Numbered from the stretch's first letter, positions 10,012 to 21,160 are shown. The stretch: DNA of 64,000 nt from Aegilops tauschii subsp. strangulata (GCF_002575655.3 NC_053039.3:238120622-238184621); one strand, 5' to 3'. A program made the numbers and translations. Notes: a model not told the origin generated them from the letters alone.

Positions 10012-10731
10012 CTACTTATTGTTGCGACGATGCTTGCCATTGCTCTGCTTATGGCTGGATCCCTGGCCGTTTTTGGGAAGGAGGCACTTCCTCATGTCAA
10101 CGATCCGCCTGTACATGTCGTAGCTCGTGTAAGCCTCCTTGGCCGCGTACACGACGTGAGCTTTGTCGAGTTTCTCCGTCCAGGCCGAGTGCCAGGCACG
10201 CTTGTCCTTGTTGCATGAATCCTTCATGTCTCTGTAGTAGGGGTCGATGATGGCCTCGGCGAGGTGAACCAGTGAGTCCTTCTCATGCTCCCTGCTGCCC
10301 CAGATCTTGTATTGGCCCTGGATGTCGACAAGATTCTGGTAGGCGATGCCCGAATTCTCGAGCGCCTTTACATCGTTGGTGACGTCCACCGTAGCGAACA
10401 TGTAGTGGGGGCTGTTGACAAACCTAGCAAAACGCTCGCAGGGCCTTGTGGCCAGGCAGTAGTGGTAGACGAGGACGTGGTGGCGCACGCACATCTGGGC
10501 AACGGCGACCTTGGGACGAGACCCGACACGAGCGCGGGTGTACTCGAGGTCGAACCCGACTACCTTGTACTTCTCCTCGGCAAGCAAAAGCTCCATGGTG
10601 TGGATGGAGTGCTCCACCCAGACTGGGTCGTTGGTGTACACTACCGAGTGGTCCATGAACCTTCTGTGAGTGTCCACCACGACACGCATGGTGAACTGCT
10701 GCTCGGCGTCGGCAGCCGCTCGGAGCGCCAT
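10012..10731 (-). CDS. WRN/RNase D-like DEDD 3'-5' exonuclease domain protein
   Basis: An uninterrupted frame of 239 codons, the best-preserved gene in the window. It resembles small plant Werner-syndrome-like 3'-5' exonucleases (RNase H-like fold), which trim DNA or RNA using two metal ions. Motif I is GFDLEY with Asp61 and Glu63; motif II has Asp120 in TNDVKAL; motif III is YAAKEAY with Tyr195. The metal-binding aspartate of motif III is Glu199 here (usual spacing Tyr-x3-Asp), so activity is uncertain. There is no signal peptide or membrane segment, and the C-terminus is basic (KHRRNNK), perhaps for nucleic acid binding. ATG at 10731 is the first in frame and gives a normal N-terminal lead. 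The gene is 276 bp inside a long inverted repeat, followed on the same strand by F-box and XS-zinc-finger pieces, so it may be transposon cargo. Confidence 0.75.
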   Translation of the reverse strand: MALRAAADAEQQFTMRVVVDTHRRFMDHSVVYTNDPVWVEHSIHTMELLLAEEKYKVVGFDLEYTRARVGSRPKVAVAQMCVRHHVLVYHYCLATRPCERFARFVNSPHYMFATVDVTNDVKALENSGIAYQNLVDIQGQYKIWGSREHEKDSLVHLAEAIIDPYYRDMKDSCNKDKRAWHSAWTEKLDKAHVVYAAKEAYTSYDMYRRIVDMRKCLLPKNGQGSSHKQSNGKHRRNNK

Positions 10732-11580
10732 TAGAGCCGCGCAGGATACCCTCTAAGATTTTCTCGTGGTCGGTGTGCTTCTTGCAATGGTGGGGCGTGA
10801 TCGACAGGTTGAAGAGACACAAGGTTTAAATGGCCGTTGTAATAAATGGGGGCCGGCCGGCCTGTAATTGTCACGTCTTGTCACGGCATTCATAGCGGAG
10901 GATTCCAGTGCACCCTTGACAACACCGTACCGCACGCATGGGCTCGAAGAGGCGCCAAATGTATCGTCAGTGAGCCTGTTCCCGCGCTACCGCACTGTTT
11001 ACCGCGCAAGCTTCCCGCCCGGCTAGTTTGGCCACGCGTCGGCTAGAAGAGGGACAAATCGTGGGCGTTTATTGGCAAAAAGCTTTGTAAAAACAAAGTG
11101 TGTGGAATGACTTCGGTCATAAGTTTACTCGTGGGTGATGAGGTCAAAGTTAGACAGAAGGGTGATGATGGACACTCGAGTGCGATAATTAATTCTGCGC
11201 TCTACAGTGCACAAAGTGGAAGAAACCAACTGTGTGCAATAATGTCGAAGATCGCAGTCGAGTTAGCTATACAGATTGTGTGCTGTGAGATTGACAAGGT
11301 AAACAGATTCGAGAATGGTTAATAAAATCTAAGACCATTGCATATTAAGGTCAAAATAGTGCTAGCAATATACGAGTCTCATACGATGCCATTTCAACGA
11401 TTGTACCACAAAAGCTCGAAATATTACAAGGTTCAAATTCCAGAGTTATATGGCTCAAATTCGAAGATTACAACATTCAAACTAATATTAGAAATGAAAT
11501 TCAGCTCATCAGCTACAAACGCTCGCGCTGATCCGCTGAACATGGATATCAGAGAGAGGTTCAAAGTAATATCACCGCTT
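10732..11580. other. upstream region of exonuclease-like gene and spacer
   Basis: 10732-11060 is GC-rich, with a GGCCGGCCGGCC palindrome near 10853, and probably holds the promoter of the minus-strand gene. 11060-11580 is AT-rich with scattered GTGTG-type motifs similar to the subterminal repeats. No gene is supported. Confidence 0.35.
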
Positions 11581-11956
11581 CTAAGTCTGGTTTCGAGACC
11601 TCACAATTTTTACAAAGGGGTCAGCCACTGAGAAGTCATGTATGGGGTTGACACGATGACTTCCGATTACTCTGTCATCTGAAGTTCCAAAATGAAATTC
11701 AGCATTTTTTGGAGCCTACTCCATTCTGCCACAGGCGCCGGAGCTGATCAACAAACCATTCATTTTTGCGAAATAAATGTAGGGCAAACCTCATTTCCTT
11801 CAGCACCCTTGTTCTGAGAACAAAGAACCTGGCGAATATAATCTCCGGTAAGGTCCCTCGGTAGGAGTTCAAAGTAATTTCTGAGAGATGCAGATCTAGG
11901 CATTCGACGTGATTGTTATATTGTATCACATTATCCACCACTGGGCCTAATCTTAT
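11581..11956 (-). pseudogene. F-box/FBD-type protein, C-terminal exon fragment
   Basis: A minus-strand exon starts after a splice acceptor (TTTTGCAG, exon from 11956). Its first 86 codons include NNHVECLDLHL and a FARFFVLRTRVLKEM stretch, typical of the C-terminal LRR/FBD part of grass F-box proteins, which recruit substrates to SCF ubiquitin ligases. An A6 run at about 11704-11709 shifts the frame by one base. In the next frame the family-like tail continues (KNAEFHFG, then HDFSVADPF) to a stop at 11581-11583. No F-box or complete LRR region is present, so this is a captured or decayed fragment. It is on the same strand as the exonuclease-like gene. Confidence 0.6.
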
Positions 11957-12620
11957 CTGCAAAAGAAGAAAATGTGTTAGTGCCTACATGCAGTTTTGAA
12001 CATTACTACAGGCCTATTTGGTTTGCTGGATTTGTAAAATGCACTAACATGCCATCTTCGATCTGAAATGATTAACATGGGCATGTGATTACATTCTAGA
12101 AAAATGTAGCCTTCTTCACAAGAGGTTGAAGAGGATGAAAAGTTCCCTAAGAAAACTAGTATAGATGAATCCAAAGGAGGAATGCTTATTGATTGTAACC
12201 ATATGGATCAAGCAACTAATATGGGGGGCATGTATGTACTGAAATCCTCCAAAAGAACCTTCAGAAATCGTAGTACATTGTCATTGTAAACTTGGAAAAA
12301 GGTGTCACAAATTGAACTCCCTTATGGTTAACATTTAACAGGAAAGGAACATCACCTCGATATATAGCTTCTCCAACGTAGATGAAAGTCATTGCACACG
12401 GTTCAAATTTTGGGAACCGCGTGTGATTGACGTATTACCTCCGTCCTTGTTTATTGGCCCCCCTTTGTAATTTTTACCAAATTTTGACCAAATATTTAAC
12501 ATACTCAGACATACATAATAAGCGTACACGTACATAAGCATAGTTCAACCATAAGTACATAGTTCAACCGTCATTAAGCATACTCAAGCGTACATACTTC
12601 GATCCATCCCACATCTCATC
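11957..12620. other. intronic or UTR-like sequence
   Basis: Right of the F-box exon is intron-like sequence; a frame at 11977-12174 (minus) has no recognisable domain. At about 12432-12500 a CCTCCGTCC tip begins what looks like half of a MITE (TTGTTTATTGGCCCCCC). 12500-12620 is probably 3' UTR of the XS-zinc-finger gene. Confidence 0.35.
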
Positions 12621-13654
12621 TCACATGCCGGCACGATTCTGAAGCTTCTCCAGGTACTCGGCGTACGCGCCGTGCGCCACCCTGCGAGAATACTTCTGCT
12701 TGAAGGAGCCAACGGCCCGTCCTCTTGCATGCACCAGAACACTTAGATACGCGTCATGAAGCTTCTGGTTGCAAAATGGGCATTGATAGCCGCCGTTCCA
12801 GGTCCTAATACGCCTGTTATGCATTCCCGCATAAATCTCCCTCAGGATTTGCCTCTTGTACCTCCTCTGGCCATCTTCATCCTCGCTGTCCACATCATCA
12901 GACAACACCTATACAAATAGTAAAACAAATTTGGCATCAAATCAATGATTACATGCCGTGAAGTAGGATTAGGAATTTATGGCTATTTATTTATACATAT
13001 CCAGAGATTATGGTTCGATTTTTAAGCACAATCGTCTATGTATAGACCAATCTTGAAGAAAATAATGGCACAAACATATGTAGGTCATTCAAAATCAATT
13101 GTCAAGTCCTCGCTAGGAATTATTAGCACGAACACTATCCCTAGTCGGATTACTAGCAGAAATCATTTGCATAGATGAGACAACTAATCACTTATCACTT
13201 GTACCATTCAAACAATCAATACACTGCACGGATCTAACGACACTTACTCAGATTTCATGGATTGGGAGAACATAACCATAGGATTTCTATTCCAAAAAGG
13301 GGGAGGCAGTAGTAACTAGAGAAACCCTATGATCTATTTGACACATAAATGGGTATAGATGACTAACCAGTTGTCGGTCGTCGTCGGAGTCATCGCCGGA
13401 GTGGTCGTCAGAGTCGTCGCCGGGTTCGTCACCAGAGTTGGTGTGGCCGCCTCCGGCTGTGGAAGCTTGACGTCGTCGACGACATCAGGGTGCAGCGATA
13501 ACTCGCCGGCGGTGACGGCAACCTCTGTCTCCATCTCCACGCCGTGCTCCGGTGCTTTAGCAGCCTCGCGTCGCCACTCCCTCTGATGGGGCGCTTCGGT
13601 GGCATCCTCATACACTGATGGCTTTGAGGACTGAGAGCGGCGTCGAGGATGCAA
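12621..13654 (-). pseudogene. XS-type zinc-finger protein (SGS3/IDN2-like zf-XS), two exons, frameshifted
   Basis: Exon 2 (12621-12908) follows an acceptor (GTATAG). It has an acidic start (DDVDSEDEDG), then a zf-XS-like domain: CPFC with Cys43 and Cys46 of the exon, LVHA with His60, and AHGAYAEYL with His79. In plants zf-XS occurs in SGS3 and IDN2-type proteins of RNA silencing and RNA-directed DNA methylation. Exon 1 (13368-13654) starts with ATG at 13652-13654 and ends at a donor (CTG|GTTAGT). Its last ~27 codons are Asp-rich and join exon 2 in phase, but the N-terminal part is in another frame, so there is a shift near 13455. No XS domain or long coiled coil follows. It is either a small lineage-specific protein or a fragment. 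Confidence 0.6.
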
Positions 13655-14499
13655 GCGAAGAGAGAGGATTGTGTGGGGGGGCGAGGATGGGGGTGCGGCC
13701 GCTCGGGCGGAAAATTAATATGGAGTAGTGGGAATTGTGGGAGAGAGGCAGGCGGCAGTCAAACCGATGGCTCGCCTCCCGGTGAGCCTGCGCACCGGAC
13801 TGCTGGCATGCCTACCAAAGTTTCACATAGCTACTCGCGCGCCTCTCGATGACACTGCTTAGCGAGCACGCCTCCCCGTCTGCCAGCGAGGCGGACTGCT
13901 CGCATGCGTCCCGTCAACTCACGCCTGCTCGCACGGGTCGCGCGGCGGCACGTATATTGTTTTTCTATTTGGATGATTAATGTTGCTGCTTTATTGCTTA
14001 ACTGAAGCATGGCCCGTATCCATTGTTGGTCTAATGCTCACGGTTCGAATAAATAATCCGTTTGGGATATTGGTTCCCAATTATTAATAATCTCCCGTTT
14101 GTAACTAGATAAAGATTACATCAAAACTGGTCTCAAATTTGACAAAAAAAGTACAATGCCACTTTGTATTGGTGTCCATATGACAACACGATAAGTTTCA
14201 TGAACTTCAAATACGTTTTGGATGTACTAGAATTTAAAAAATCAAGATTCTCAATGTTTGAAATTTGTTGCGCGGGGAGTAAACATGCACCTAGTGAGAC
14301 ACACGTGTTTTTGCAATCCATTTAGGTGCACTGTCATGTGTGCATGTAGCTCAAATTTGATTTTTGCACATTATACCCGTAGAAAATCAATCAATTAATG
14401 TACTAAAACGTCTTAATGATCTCTGTGATTTTTTTGAAATTAAAACGTCCCTCCTTTGGTAACATATGTTCACCGTGGGATAATTAATTTAACATGCAT
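13655..14499. other. GC-rich promoter-like region and AT-rich spacer
   Basis: 13655-13960 is GC-rich upstream sequence of the XS-finger gene with repeated GTGAGCCTGCGCAC and CTCGCATGCGTCCCGT words, also found inverted at 21245-21385. 14000-14110 has CGGTTCG motifs like the subterminal repeats. 14110-14499 is AT-rich without a gene. Confidence 0.4.
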
Positions 14500-15455
14500 C
14501 GTAGTTGTGGTGGATTCACGGTGTGTGTGTGGGTGTGTGCGTCTGGGGGTGGCGGGTGGCTCGTAGTACACTACGAGTTGTGAGCCACCATGTGGGTTGG
14601 CCGTTTTGTTAGGTAGGTCGGTGCCACATCAGAGTCGTGAAATCGTTATTTAAAACATTACACAACCCTTTCATACATACATGTTTTGGCCACATGCAGT
14701 CGATGGTTGTCCTACAAGACACTCGATACTCGCGTGTGATGCTTTCTGTGGGCCCGCGAGGTCGTCGTCCATCACTTTGACGAACAGCCGACAGTGAGGT
14801 TAATTTGACCAGCAAGGTAGAATCTTTATTGTTTGTGTTATGGTGGTATATAGTACGCGTCGAAGAGGTGGGAGGGGACTAGCATATATCCTATACGTAT
14901 GCGTCCGTGAACAAGTACACCTCACTCAGTGTCGGGACTTTTTGGTTTCCGAGGCACGTGCCACATCAAAATTGTGAAATTGGCTATTCAAACATCACAC
15001 AACACCTTTTTGGGCCACATGCATGCACGCGGTGGTTATCCTAGCTAGGACACTCACGTGTGACGCTTCCATCTATGGGCCCATGAGGCCATCATCGATG
15101 CATGCATGCATCACTTTGACCTACATCGGGAGAGGTTAATTAATTTCACCATCGATGAGGATTCTTTTGGGTTGTACATATATTACAGTAGGACCATCAT
15201 ATGTAGTACGCTTCATGAACCTCGCTCTGTGTGGGTGCATGGTTTACGGTTTTTGAGGCATGTGGCACATCAAAGTTGTGCATTTTGGGTACTCAACATA
15301 TATATGTTTGGCCCACATGCAAAGTGGTGGTGGTTGTCCTCTCGCACCCACTTAAGCGGTTATCAGCGATATCATCACTACTTTTTGCCTGACAACAAGA
15401 GAGGTTAATTTGACTTAGGAGGGGATTATTATTTTGGCTCTGGGATGACATGCAT
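14500..15455 (+). repeat. degenerate ~340-bp tandem array, left part (about three units)
   Basis: The landmark GTGCCACATC (or GTGGCACATC) occurs at 14621, 14958 and 15262 (steps 337 and 304). Each unit continues with a CCACATGCA word, GGGCCC, a CATCACTTTGAC word and GAGGTTAATTT. The same units recur at 31383-32034 and around 50233-51316. Confidence 0.65.
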
Positions 15456-16080
15456 CACTGGTACGCGTCGGTCCTAAACAAATGGTTTTTAACCCCTTTC
15501 CGCGACGGCATTTGGAACCGTCGCCAAGTGAGTGTGGGCGATAGGGGGGTCCTTCCCACACGACCCAGAAACCGTCAGGGATATGCCCTCGTGGCACACA
15601 CGTTCGACAAAATGAGGTCGTGTGCGACCGACGAGCACTCAAATACGGAAATACGTACAGTAGAGCTAAAAAATACAATTATACGGCGAAATTGTTTCCG
15701 GTCGCAAGTACATCCCACACAGTCAGTCCCCGCTAAACATTTCCGTTTGTATGCACATCCCACACAGTCGCTCCAAGGAAAACGTTTCCGTTCACAGGTA
15801 CATCACACACAATTTTTCCCGTTAAATCGTTTGCGTTATTGAATGTATCACACACGGTTCGTAGAAGAAACTGTGTGGCAAAGGTTATCCATCACACACA
15901 GTTTTTATGTGGTAAACGTTTGCGCAAGGTGGCCTAACGCAAACAGTTTTCAAGAGAAAGTCATGTGTGATTGTTCATTGATCCAACACGGTTTATTCCT
16001 AGAAACTGTGTGCGTTGCCTGAGGTCATCGCCCACGGTATTTTTTCAACAACCGTTTGCAATAGCAAAACACAATTAGCA
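15456..16080 (+). repeat. CACTG-type terminus with subterminal motif cluster
   Basis: Begins CACTGGTACGCGTCGG. The first ~125 bp match the reverse complement of 8880-8998. From 15700 to 16075 there are many CATCACACACNGTT and AAACGTTTGCG words in both directions, the pattern expected of transposase-binding subterminal repeats in CACTA elements. Confidence 0.5.
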
Positions 16081-16391
16081 GGCTAATTCGCCATTAGCAG
16101 CCTAATTATCCGATTATTCATAATCCATTTATTAATCTAATTGACATTTCATATTAAGCAGACAATATATTTCATTTCCGTATTAAGGAAGCAGAATTTC
16201 ATAATTGAAATACATCAGAGTACAACATGATATAGCTTCATCACTCAGCTGCCCCAGTACACAACTGCACCAGTAGCAAGTTCCACATGCAACATGTAGA
16301 ACCTTTCAAAATTAGCATCATAGACGGTATATAGACAGATGCATCTCATCTGGAAAACTGCTGAAGCGGAAGGCGAATATTGAGCCTTCAT
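16081..16391. other. AT-rich 3' flank of B3-like fragment
   Basis: No coding frame. Probably 3' UTR of the minus-strand gene at 16392-16836. Confidence 0.3.
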
Positions 16392-16836
16392 TCATGTTGA
16401 AGGTCTTTGCACTTTAGGCCAGTGCCTGTGGATGATTGACCGACTGTCCTTCGTCCTCTTTAGGAACACTTCAATATTGAACCGTGGGTATTGTATGAAA
16501 ACCTTCCTCGCCTCCTGACCATAGAGGTGGTTTGAGAGGTAATCATCAGTGAACTGCTTTGGAAAGACCTGAAAACAAGGATGTGCATAAATATCTTCTC
16601 TATATTGGAAATGGGGCAAGGGAATAAAAAAAGGCAAGGTATAATAGTTAGTACCATCTTGTAGTGAACTGATGTCTTCTTCATTGTGCAGACAAAGATC
16701 TTATTGTTTTTTGTCGCTAATTTCTTTATCCTAACAATCTTCCTGAGTTTCTTGATTTGATTGATATTCATGGACAACTCATTTCCCCATATGCAAAAAG
16801 GGTCGAACAGTGGGTCAAAACCTCTGACAACAGGAC
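16392..16836 (-). pseudogene. B3-like DNA-binding domain fragment, two exons
   Basis: Exons 16655-16836 and 16392-16568 are separated by an intron with a GT donor (ATG|GTACTAAC) and a TTTTCAG acceptor, and join in phase 0. The combined protein has a basic helix-like start (INQIKKLRKIVRIKK), then a strand pattern resembling plant B3 domains: KIFVCTMKK, KMVFPKQFTDDYL, the KVFIQYPRFNIEVFLK stretch, and HRHWPKV near the end. B3 domains are seven-stranded pseudobarrels that bind DNA in plant transcription factors. The family call rests on pattern recognition only. A possible short upstream exon at 16938-16972 does not keep phase. The product ends right after the domain and lacks a clear start, so it is a fragment. 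Confidence 0.5.
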
Positions 16837-17755
16837 CTACATGTGCAAGACCAAATTGTTAAAAACCAAAATATTAGAATGGTTCCTGCAATTGCACAAT
16901 AACGTGCTATTAGACAACGGACCATGTACGTGCTAACCTCAATTGTAAACCTTAGTGCTTCCCATTGTTTCCCTGCAACACATATAAGGTAGTTAGTCAT
17001 CAGGTTAAGTAAGGATTCGCATGCTATCAGTAAAATATGTTGATGAAAAATAAGCACATTGTAGATTCATCAGATTAACTGAAGCCACATGGAAAACCCA
17101 TTTACCCAAACCAAGCATGATTAAGAACTAGGAAATATAGCACTTGTATATGTTTCTCATGTATTAAGTGCAGCCAAATTCGGTTTATTCCTCACATGCA
17201 CAACAATAAAAAATTCTACCCACGACAATTGGACATCGCATTGCAGAATTGAACCAAGCAGTTAACTAAACACCACAACAAATGAACCAAACATTAACTG
17301 AGCACCACATTGCACAATATAACATACTCCTAATAGAAGATCAGAGAGTTAACCAAACAGTTAACTACAGCCCATTGTAGCAATTGTATTTGTTTCTCAT
17401 GTATTTACTACAGCCAAATTCAATTTATTCCTCACATGGTATACAATAACAGAATGCACCCACAATTTTGTAAAGATAAATTCGATTTATTTCTCACATG
17501 GAAGACAATACAAAATTGCAGCCTGAAGAATTGAACATCACATTTGCAGAATTGAACCAAACAGTTAACTGAAGACGACAACTAATTAACAAAACAGTTA
17601 ATAAGTGAGCACCACACTGCACGACATATAGAACATATACACTAGAGCAACAGATTGCATGGTGAAATTAGATAGCACAATTCACTAGAATTTGTGAAGG
17701 AAAGGCAGGAGCAGCACACGCAACGGGTAAACGGAGCATGCTTAACCGGCGTAGC
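16837..17755. other. intron-like AT-rich sequence with repeated words
   Basis: Long AT-rich stretch with repeated words such as ACAGTTAACT, TTTGTTTCTCATGTATT and CCTCACATG, probably low-level internal duplication. No coding frame is supported beyond the doubtful short exon at 16938-16972. Confidence 0.3.
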
Positions 17756-17955
17756 TAGAAATTGGCAAGGTGCTCCTTCAAGATCTGGGCGTCGGCACGA
17801 ATGGCAGCCATCGCGACCTCATCCGCGCGTGCGGCTGTGATTTGCTTCTCCGCTGCCAAATGCTCCATGAGGTCCTGGCTATACTGCGTGCACCATGGCT
17901 TAGGCCGGCGCTTTTTTGGTGGAGGGGTCGGTGATTTGGGTGGAAGGTGTCACGC
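17756..17955 (-). pseudogene. C-terminal coding scrap, Ala/Glu helix
   Basis: One minus frame, ending with a stop just before 17756, reads a natural-looking tail: a proline/lysine linker (PPPKKRRPKPW) followed by an amphipathic Ala/Glu/Asp helix of about 45 residues ending KEHLANF. A TGA closes the frame upstream near 17952, so the N-terminal part is missing or in another exon. No domain was recognised. It may be the 5' exon of the B3-like gene read through to a stop, or a separate gene remnant. Confidence 0.35.
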
Positions 17956-18501
17956 TCGCGCCGGCGGTCGGGGCATGGGGTCGGGTGTGGATTACCTGCC
18001 TGGATAGAGGAGGCCGAGCAGCGTGAAGGAGGGTCGTCGGCTAGGAGGCGGCGGCGCTGCAAGAAAGGAGTGAAGGTTTCAACTTGGAAAGGAAGGCGGA
18101 AAGAGGGGAAATGTGGCTTTTGGTAAGGGGGAGGGGGCGGGGAGGTAGAAATTTCCATGGAGGCTGAAAATTTGGAATCGCTTCAGCCAAAAAACTGGCG
18201 CGCAAAGTGTCATCAGACATGGTCCCTTATTCAGAACTGTGTACGATATGTGGACATCACAAACGATTCAGATAGCTTAACCCGTGTGTGATGAGTTTGA
18301 ACGTCAAAAGTTTTGGTTCGAATTTCCATGGTTACAGTGGGCATCCACGTCATTGCATAATTTGGTTACACAAAGGAGACTACAGCACACCCACACTTCT
18401 TAATCGAGCAAGTTCAGCAATTAAATAGAGCTAGTTGACCTAAACATTACTCTAACAAATTAAAGACCAGCGCTCTTAATTAAACAAAACAAAGAGTACT
18501 A
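17956..18501. other. GC-rich leader then AT-rich spacer
   Basis: 17956-18160 is GC-rich, promoter- or leader-like for the scrap to its left. 18230-18300 contains two CGTGTGTGATG-type subterminal motifs. No gene is supported. Confidence 0.3.
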
Positions 18502-19115
18502 CTACGGCTGGTGCTTGTCGATCTCCGCCGCCGCCTCCATGTCCAGCTCGCGCCTGACGGTCTCCTGGGGAAGGGGCTCCATGGCATCCATCGCACCATA
18601 CTCGGCAAGCATCTCACCATCCGCGTCCGCCATCTCTTTGGAAAAGGCCACCACGAGCTGGGTGTGGGCGGATGCGATCTGGGCTTGGCCGGGCTCCGTC
18701 GTTGCAAGGTATGCGGCGGAGGAACGGACGGTTGCTCGAACGCTCTCGGCGATTGCCAGCTCTTCGGCCGTGGGTTGCCAACCATTGTCAGAGAAGCTTA
18801 ATTCGATTTGTGCGGTGACCGCCAGGAGCTGGGCGTGGGCGGCCTCGACATGTCGTGGGCGGCCTCCATCAGGGCTAAGGCCGCCGCTGCGGAACGGACA
18901 GCTGCTGTGCCGCTCTCGCCAGTTGCTATCCCTGAGGCAGATGTTGCTGCCGCCACCTGAGAAGCAACAGTGGCCGTTTGGGCTGCCTTTGCCACCCGGT
19001 CGCAAATTCCGGCCGTGCTCATACACCTTGTTAGCATGCGCATAGCGGCTGCGGCCGCGCTCTCGTCGGAGTGGGCCACCGAAGTTGCCCTCATGACGCG
19101 GGTCCACGTGCCCAT
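18502..19115 (-). pseudogene. Ala-rich helical protein, frameshifted
   Basis: The minus strand encodes an Ala/Ser/Glu-rich protein in two frames. An N-terminal part starts at ATG 19113-19115 or the internal ATG at about 19092 and runs to about 18860 (Ala-rich, e.g. RVAKAAQTATVASQVAAAT). It then shifts by one base into the frame that ends at 18502 (EAAHAQLLAVTAQIELSFSD to EIDKHQP). The two parts join naturally at an EAAHA/EAAHD overlap, which argues for one former gene of about 200 residues. No known domain is recognised. It is similar in style to the Ala/Arg-rich fragment split by the LARD insertion, and both lie on the minus strand. Confidence 0.45.
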
Positions 19116-19407
19116 CTTTCACCGGCGACGATTGAACAGTGAAATGATATTTGGGGAGCAAGCTAGTGTGCTTGAGATGCCGGCTGTGGACTGTAGCCGA
19201 CGCACCTTCTCGCGTAAGCCATATACGTACTATACACCGGCGGTGCTCCAAGATATTTTGTACTACATCTCACACGGTTGCTGATAATAAACTGTGTGCG
19301 ATCTACTTGATTTTTCATCTAGATTTGAATTACATAATGGGGTCACAGCGGCAATGGACGGTGTTTGAATTGGAATTATATGTGTCGTAAAAGAATTGGA
19401 ATTATTC
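19116..19407. other. upstream spacer with subterminal motif
   Basis: Contains CATCTCACACGGTTGC and AAACTGTGTGCGATC near 19264-19302, the same motif pair as in the element termini. No gene. Confidence 0.35.
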
Positions 19408-21160
19408 AGGGTTCGTTTGAACATTTTATACATTAAATTGGTTTTCTAGCCATTTCAGGTGAACAATTCAAATTTGAACTACATGCACATGCTCCAGTGC
19501 ATATAAATTGGTTGAAAAACAAATCTGTGTCCTTGGGTGCATGCTTAGGTCCCATGCAAGAAATGGGAATGAATTTCAAACACCAGGGCACCGTTGCTTG
19601 CTGGCAAAAAATTGAGATGCCTTGTTTTTAAATTCTAGTAAATCAAAAACTCGTCTAAAATTCATGAAACTTGGCATGCTATCATGGAGCGGCATCAACA
19701 TGCCGTGGTTAAAATTTTGTCCCATTTGGGGCAGATTTGGGTATATGCTTCTAAAAAACCGGAGCTTCTCACAACAAGCATGATGGTTTTCGGTAGGGAA
19801 CATCCCACCTTTGGGGACAAAACGATATCCATTGCCTCTTATTGCTTTCAAATTTTTTTCTCGTGTCAACATAGAACAATAGGAGTGTTGTGTGATTTTT
19901 TGTGATTTTTCGGGGTTCGTTTGGACATTTTTATGCATTAACTGAGTTTTCAATGCATTTTATGTGCATAATTCAAATTTGAACTACACGCACATGCTCT
20001 AGTGCATATAAATTGGTTGAAAAATCAAATATGTGTCCTTGGGTGCATGCTTAGGTCTGATGCAAGAAATGGGAATGAATTTCAAACACCGGGGCACCGA
20101 TGATTGCCGGCAAAACATTGAGATGCCTGGTTTTTAAATTCTAGTAAATCCAAAACTCGTTTGAAATTCATGGAACTTGGCATGCTATCATGGAGCGGCA
20201 TCAACATGCCGTGGTACAAATTTTGTCCCATTTGGGGCAGGTTTGGGTATATGCTTCTCACAAACCGGAGCTTCTCACAACAAGCATGATGGTTTTCGGT
20301 ACGGAACGTCCCACCTTCGGGGACGAAACGATATCCATTGCCTCTTATTGCTTTCAAATTTTTTTCTCGTGTCAATATAGAACAACAGGAGTGTTGTGTG
20401 AATTTTTGTGATTTTGGGGGTTCATTTGGACATTTTTATGCATTAACTGAGTTTTCAATGCATTTATGTGCATAATTCAAATTTGAACTACATGCACATG
20501 CTCCAGTGCATATAAATTGGTTGAAAACTCAAATATGTGTCCTTGGGTGCATGCTTAGGTCACATGCAAGAAATGGGAATGAATTTCAAACACTAGGGCA
20601 CCGTTGATTGCCGGCAAAACATTGAGATGCATGGTTTTTAAATTCTAGTAAATCCAAAACTCGTCTGAAATTCATGAAACTTGGCATGCTATCATGGAGC
20701 GGCATCAACATGCCGTGGTAAATTTTTTGTCCCATTTGGGGCAGGTTTGGTTATATGCTTCTCACAAACTGGAGCTTCTCACAACAAGCATGATGGTTTT
20801 CGGTAGGGAACGTCCCACCTTTGGGAACGAAACGATATCCATTGCCTCTTATCGCTTTCAATTTTTTTTCTCGTGTCAACATAGAACAACAGGAGTGTTG
20901 TGTGAATTTTTGTGATTTTTTGGGGTTCGTTTGGACATTTTATGCATTAACTGAGTTTTCAATGCATTTATGTGCATAATTCAAATTTGAACTACATGCA
21001 CATGCTCCAGTGCATATAAATTGGTTGAAAAATCAAATCCGTGTCCTTCGGTGCATGCTTAGGTCCCATGCAAGAAATGGGAATGAATTTCAAACACCAG
21101 GGCACCGTTGATTGCCGGCAAAACATTGAGATGCGTGGTTTTTAAATTCTGGTAAATCCA
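19408..21160 (+). repeat. ~505-bp tandem repeat, about 3.4 copies
   Basis: The word TTAGGTC..ATGCAAGAAATGG recurs with ..GGTC starting at 19548, 20054, 20558 and 21062, giving steps of 506, 504 and 504 bp. Units share segments such as CTTGGCATGCTATCATGGAG, GGTTTTCGGTA.GGAACG and ATTCAAATTTGAACTAC. Divergence between copies is a few percent. The short open frames inside are not conserved enough to be genes. This looks like a small satellite cluster inside the larger element. Confidence 0.85.

Noticed and set aside
20177..20411. Repeated ~70-codon frames in the 505-bp tandem repeats
   Set aside because: They begin at the same CATGGAGCGGCAT word in each unit but differ at many codons without keeping a protein pattern. 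They are a by-product of the repeat.
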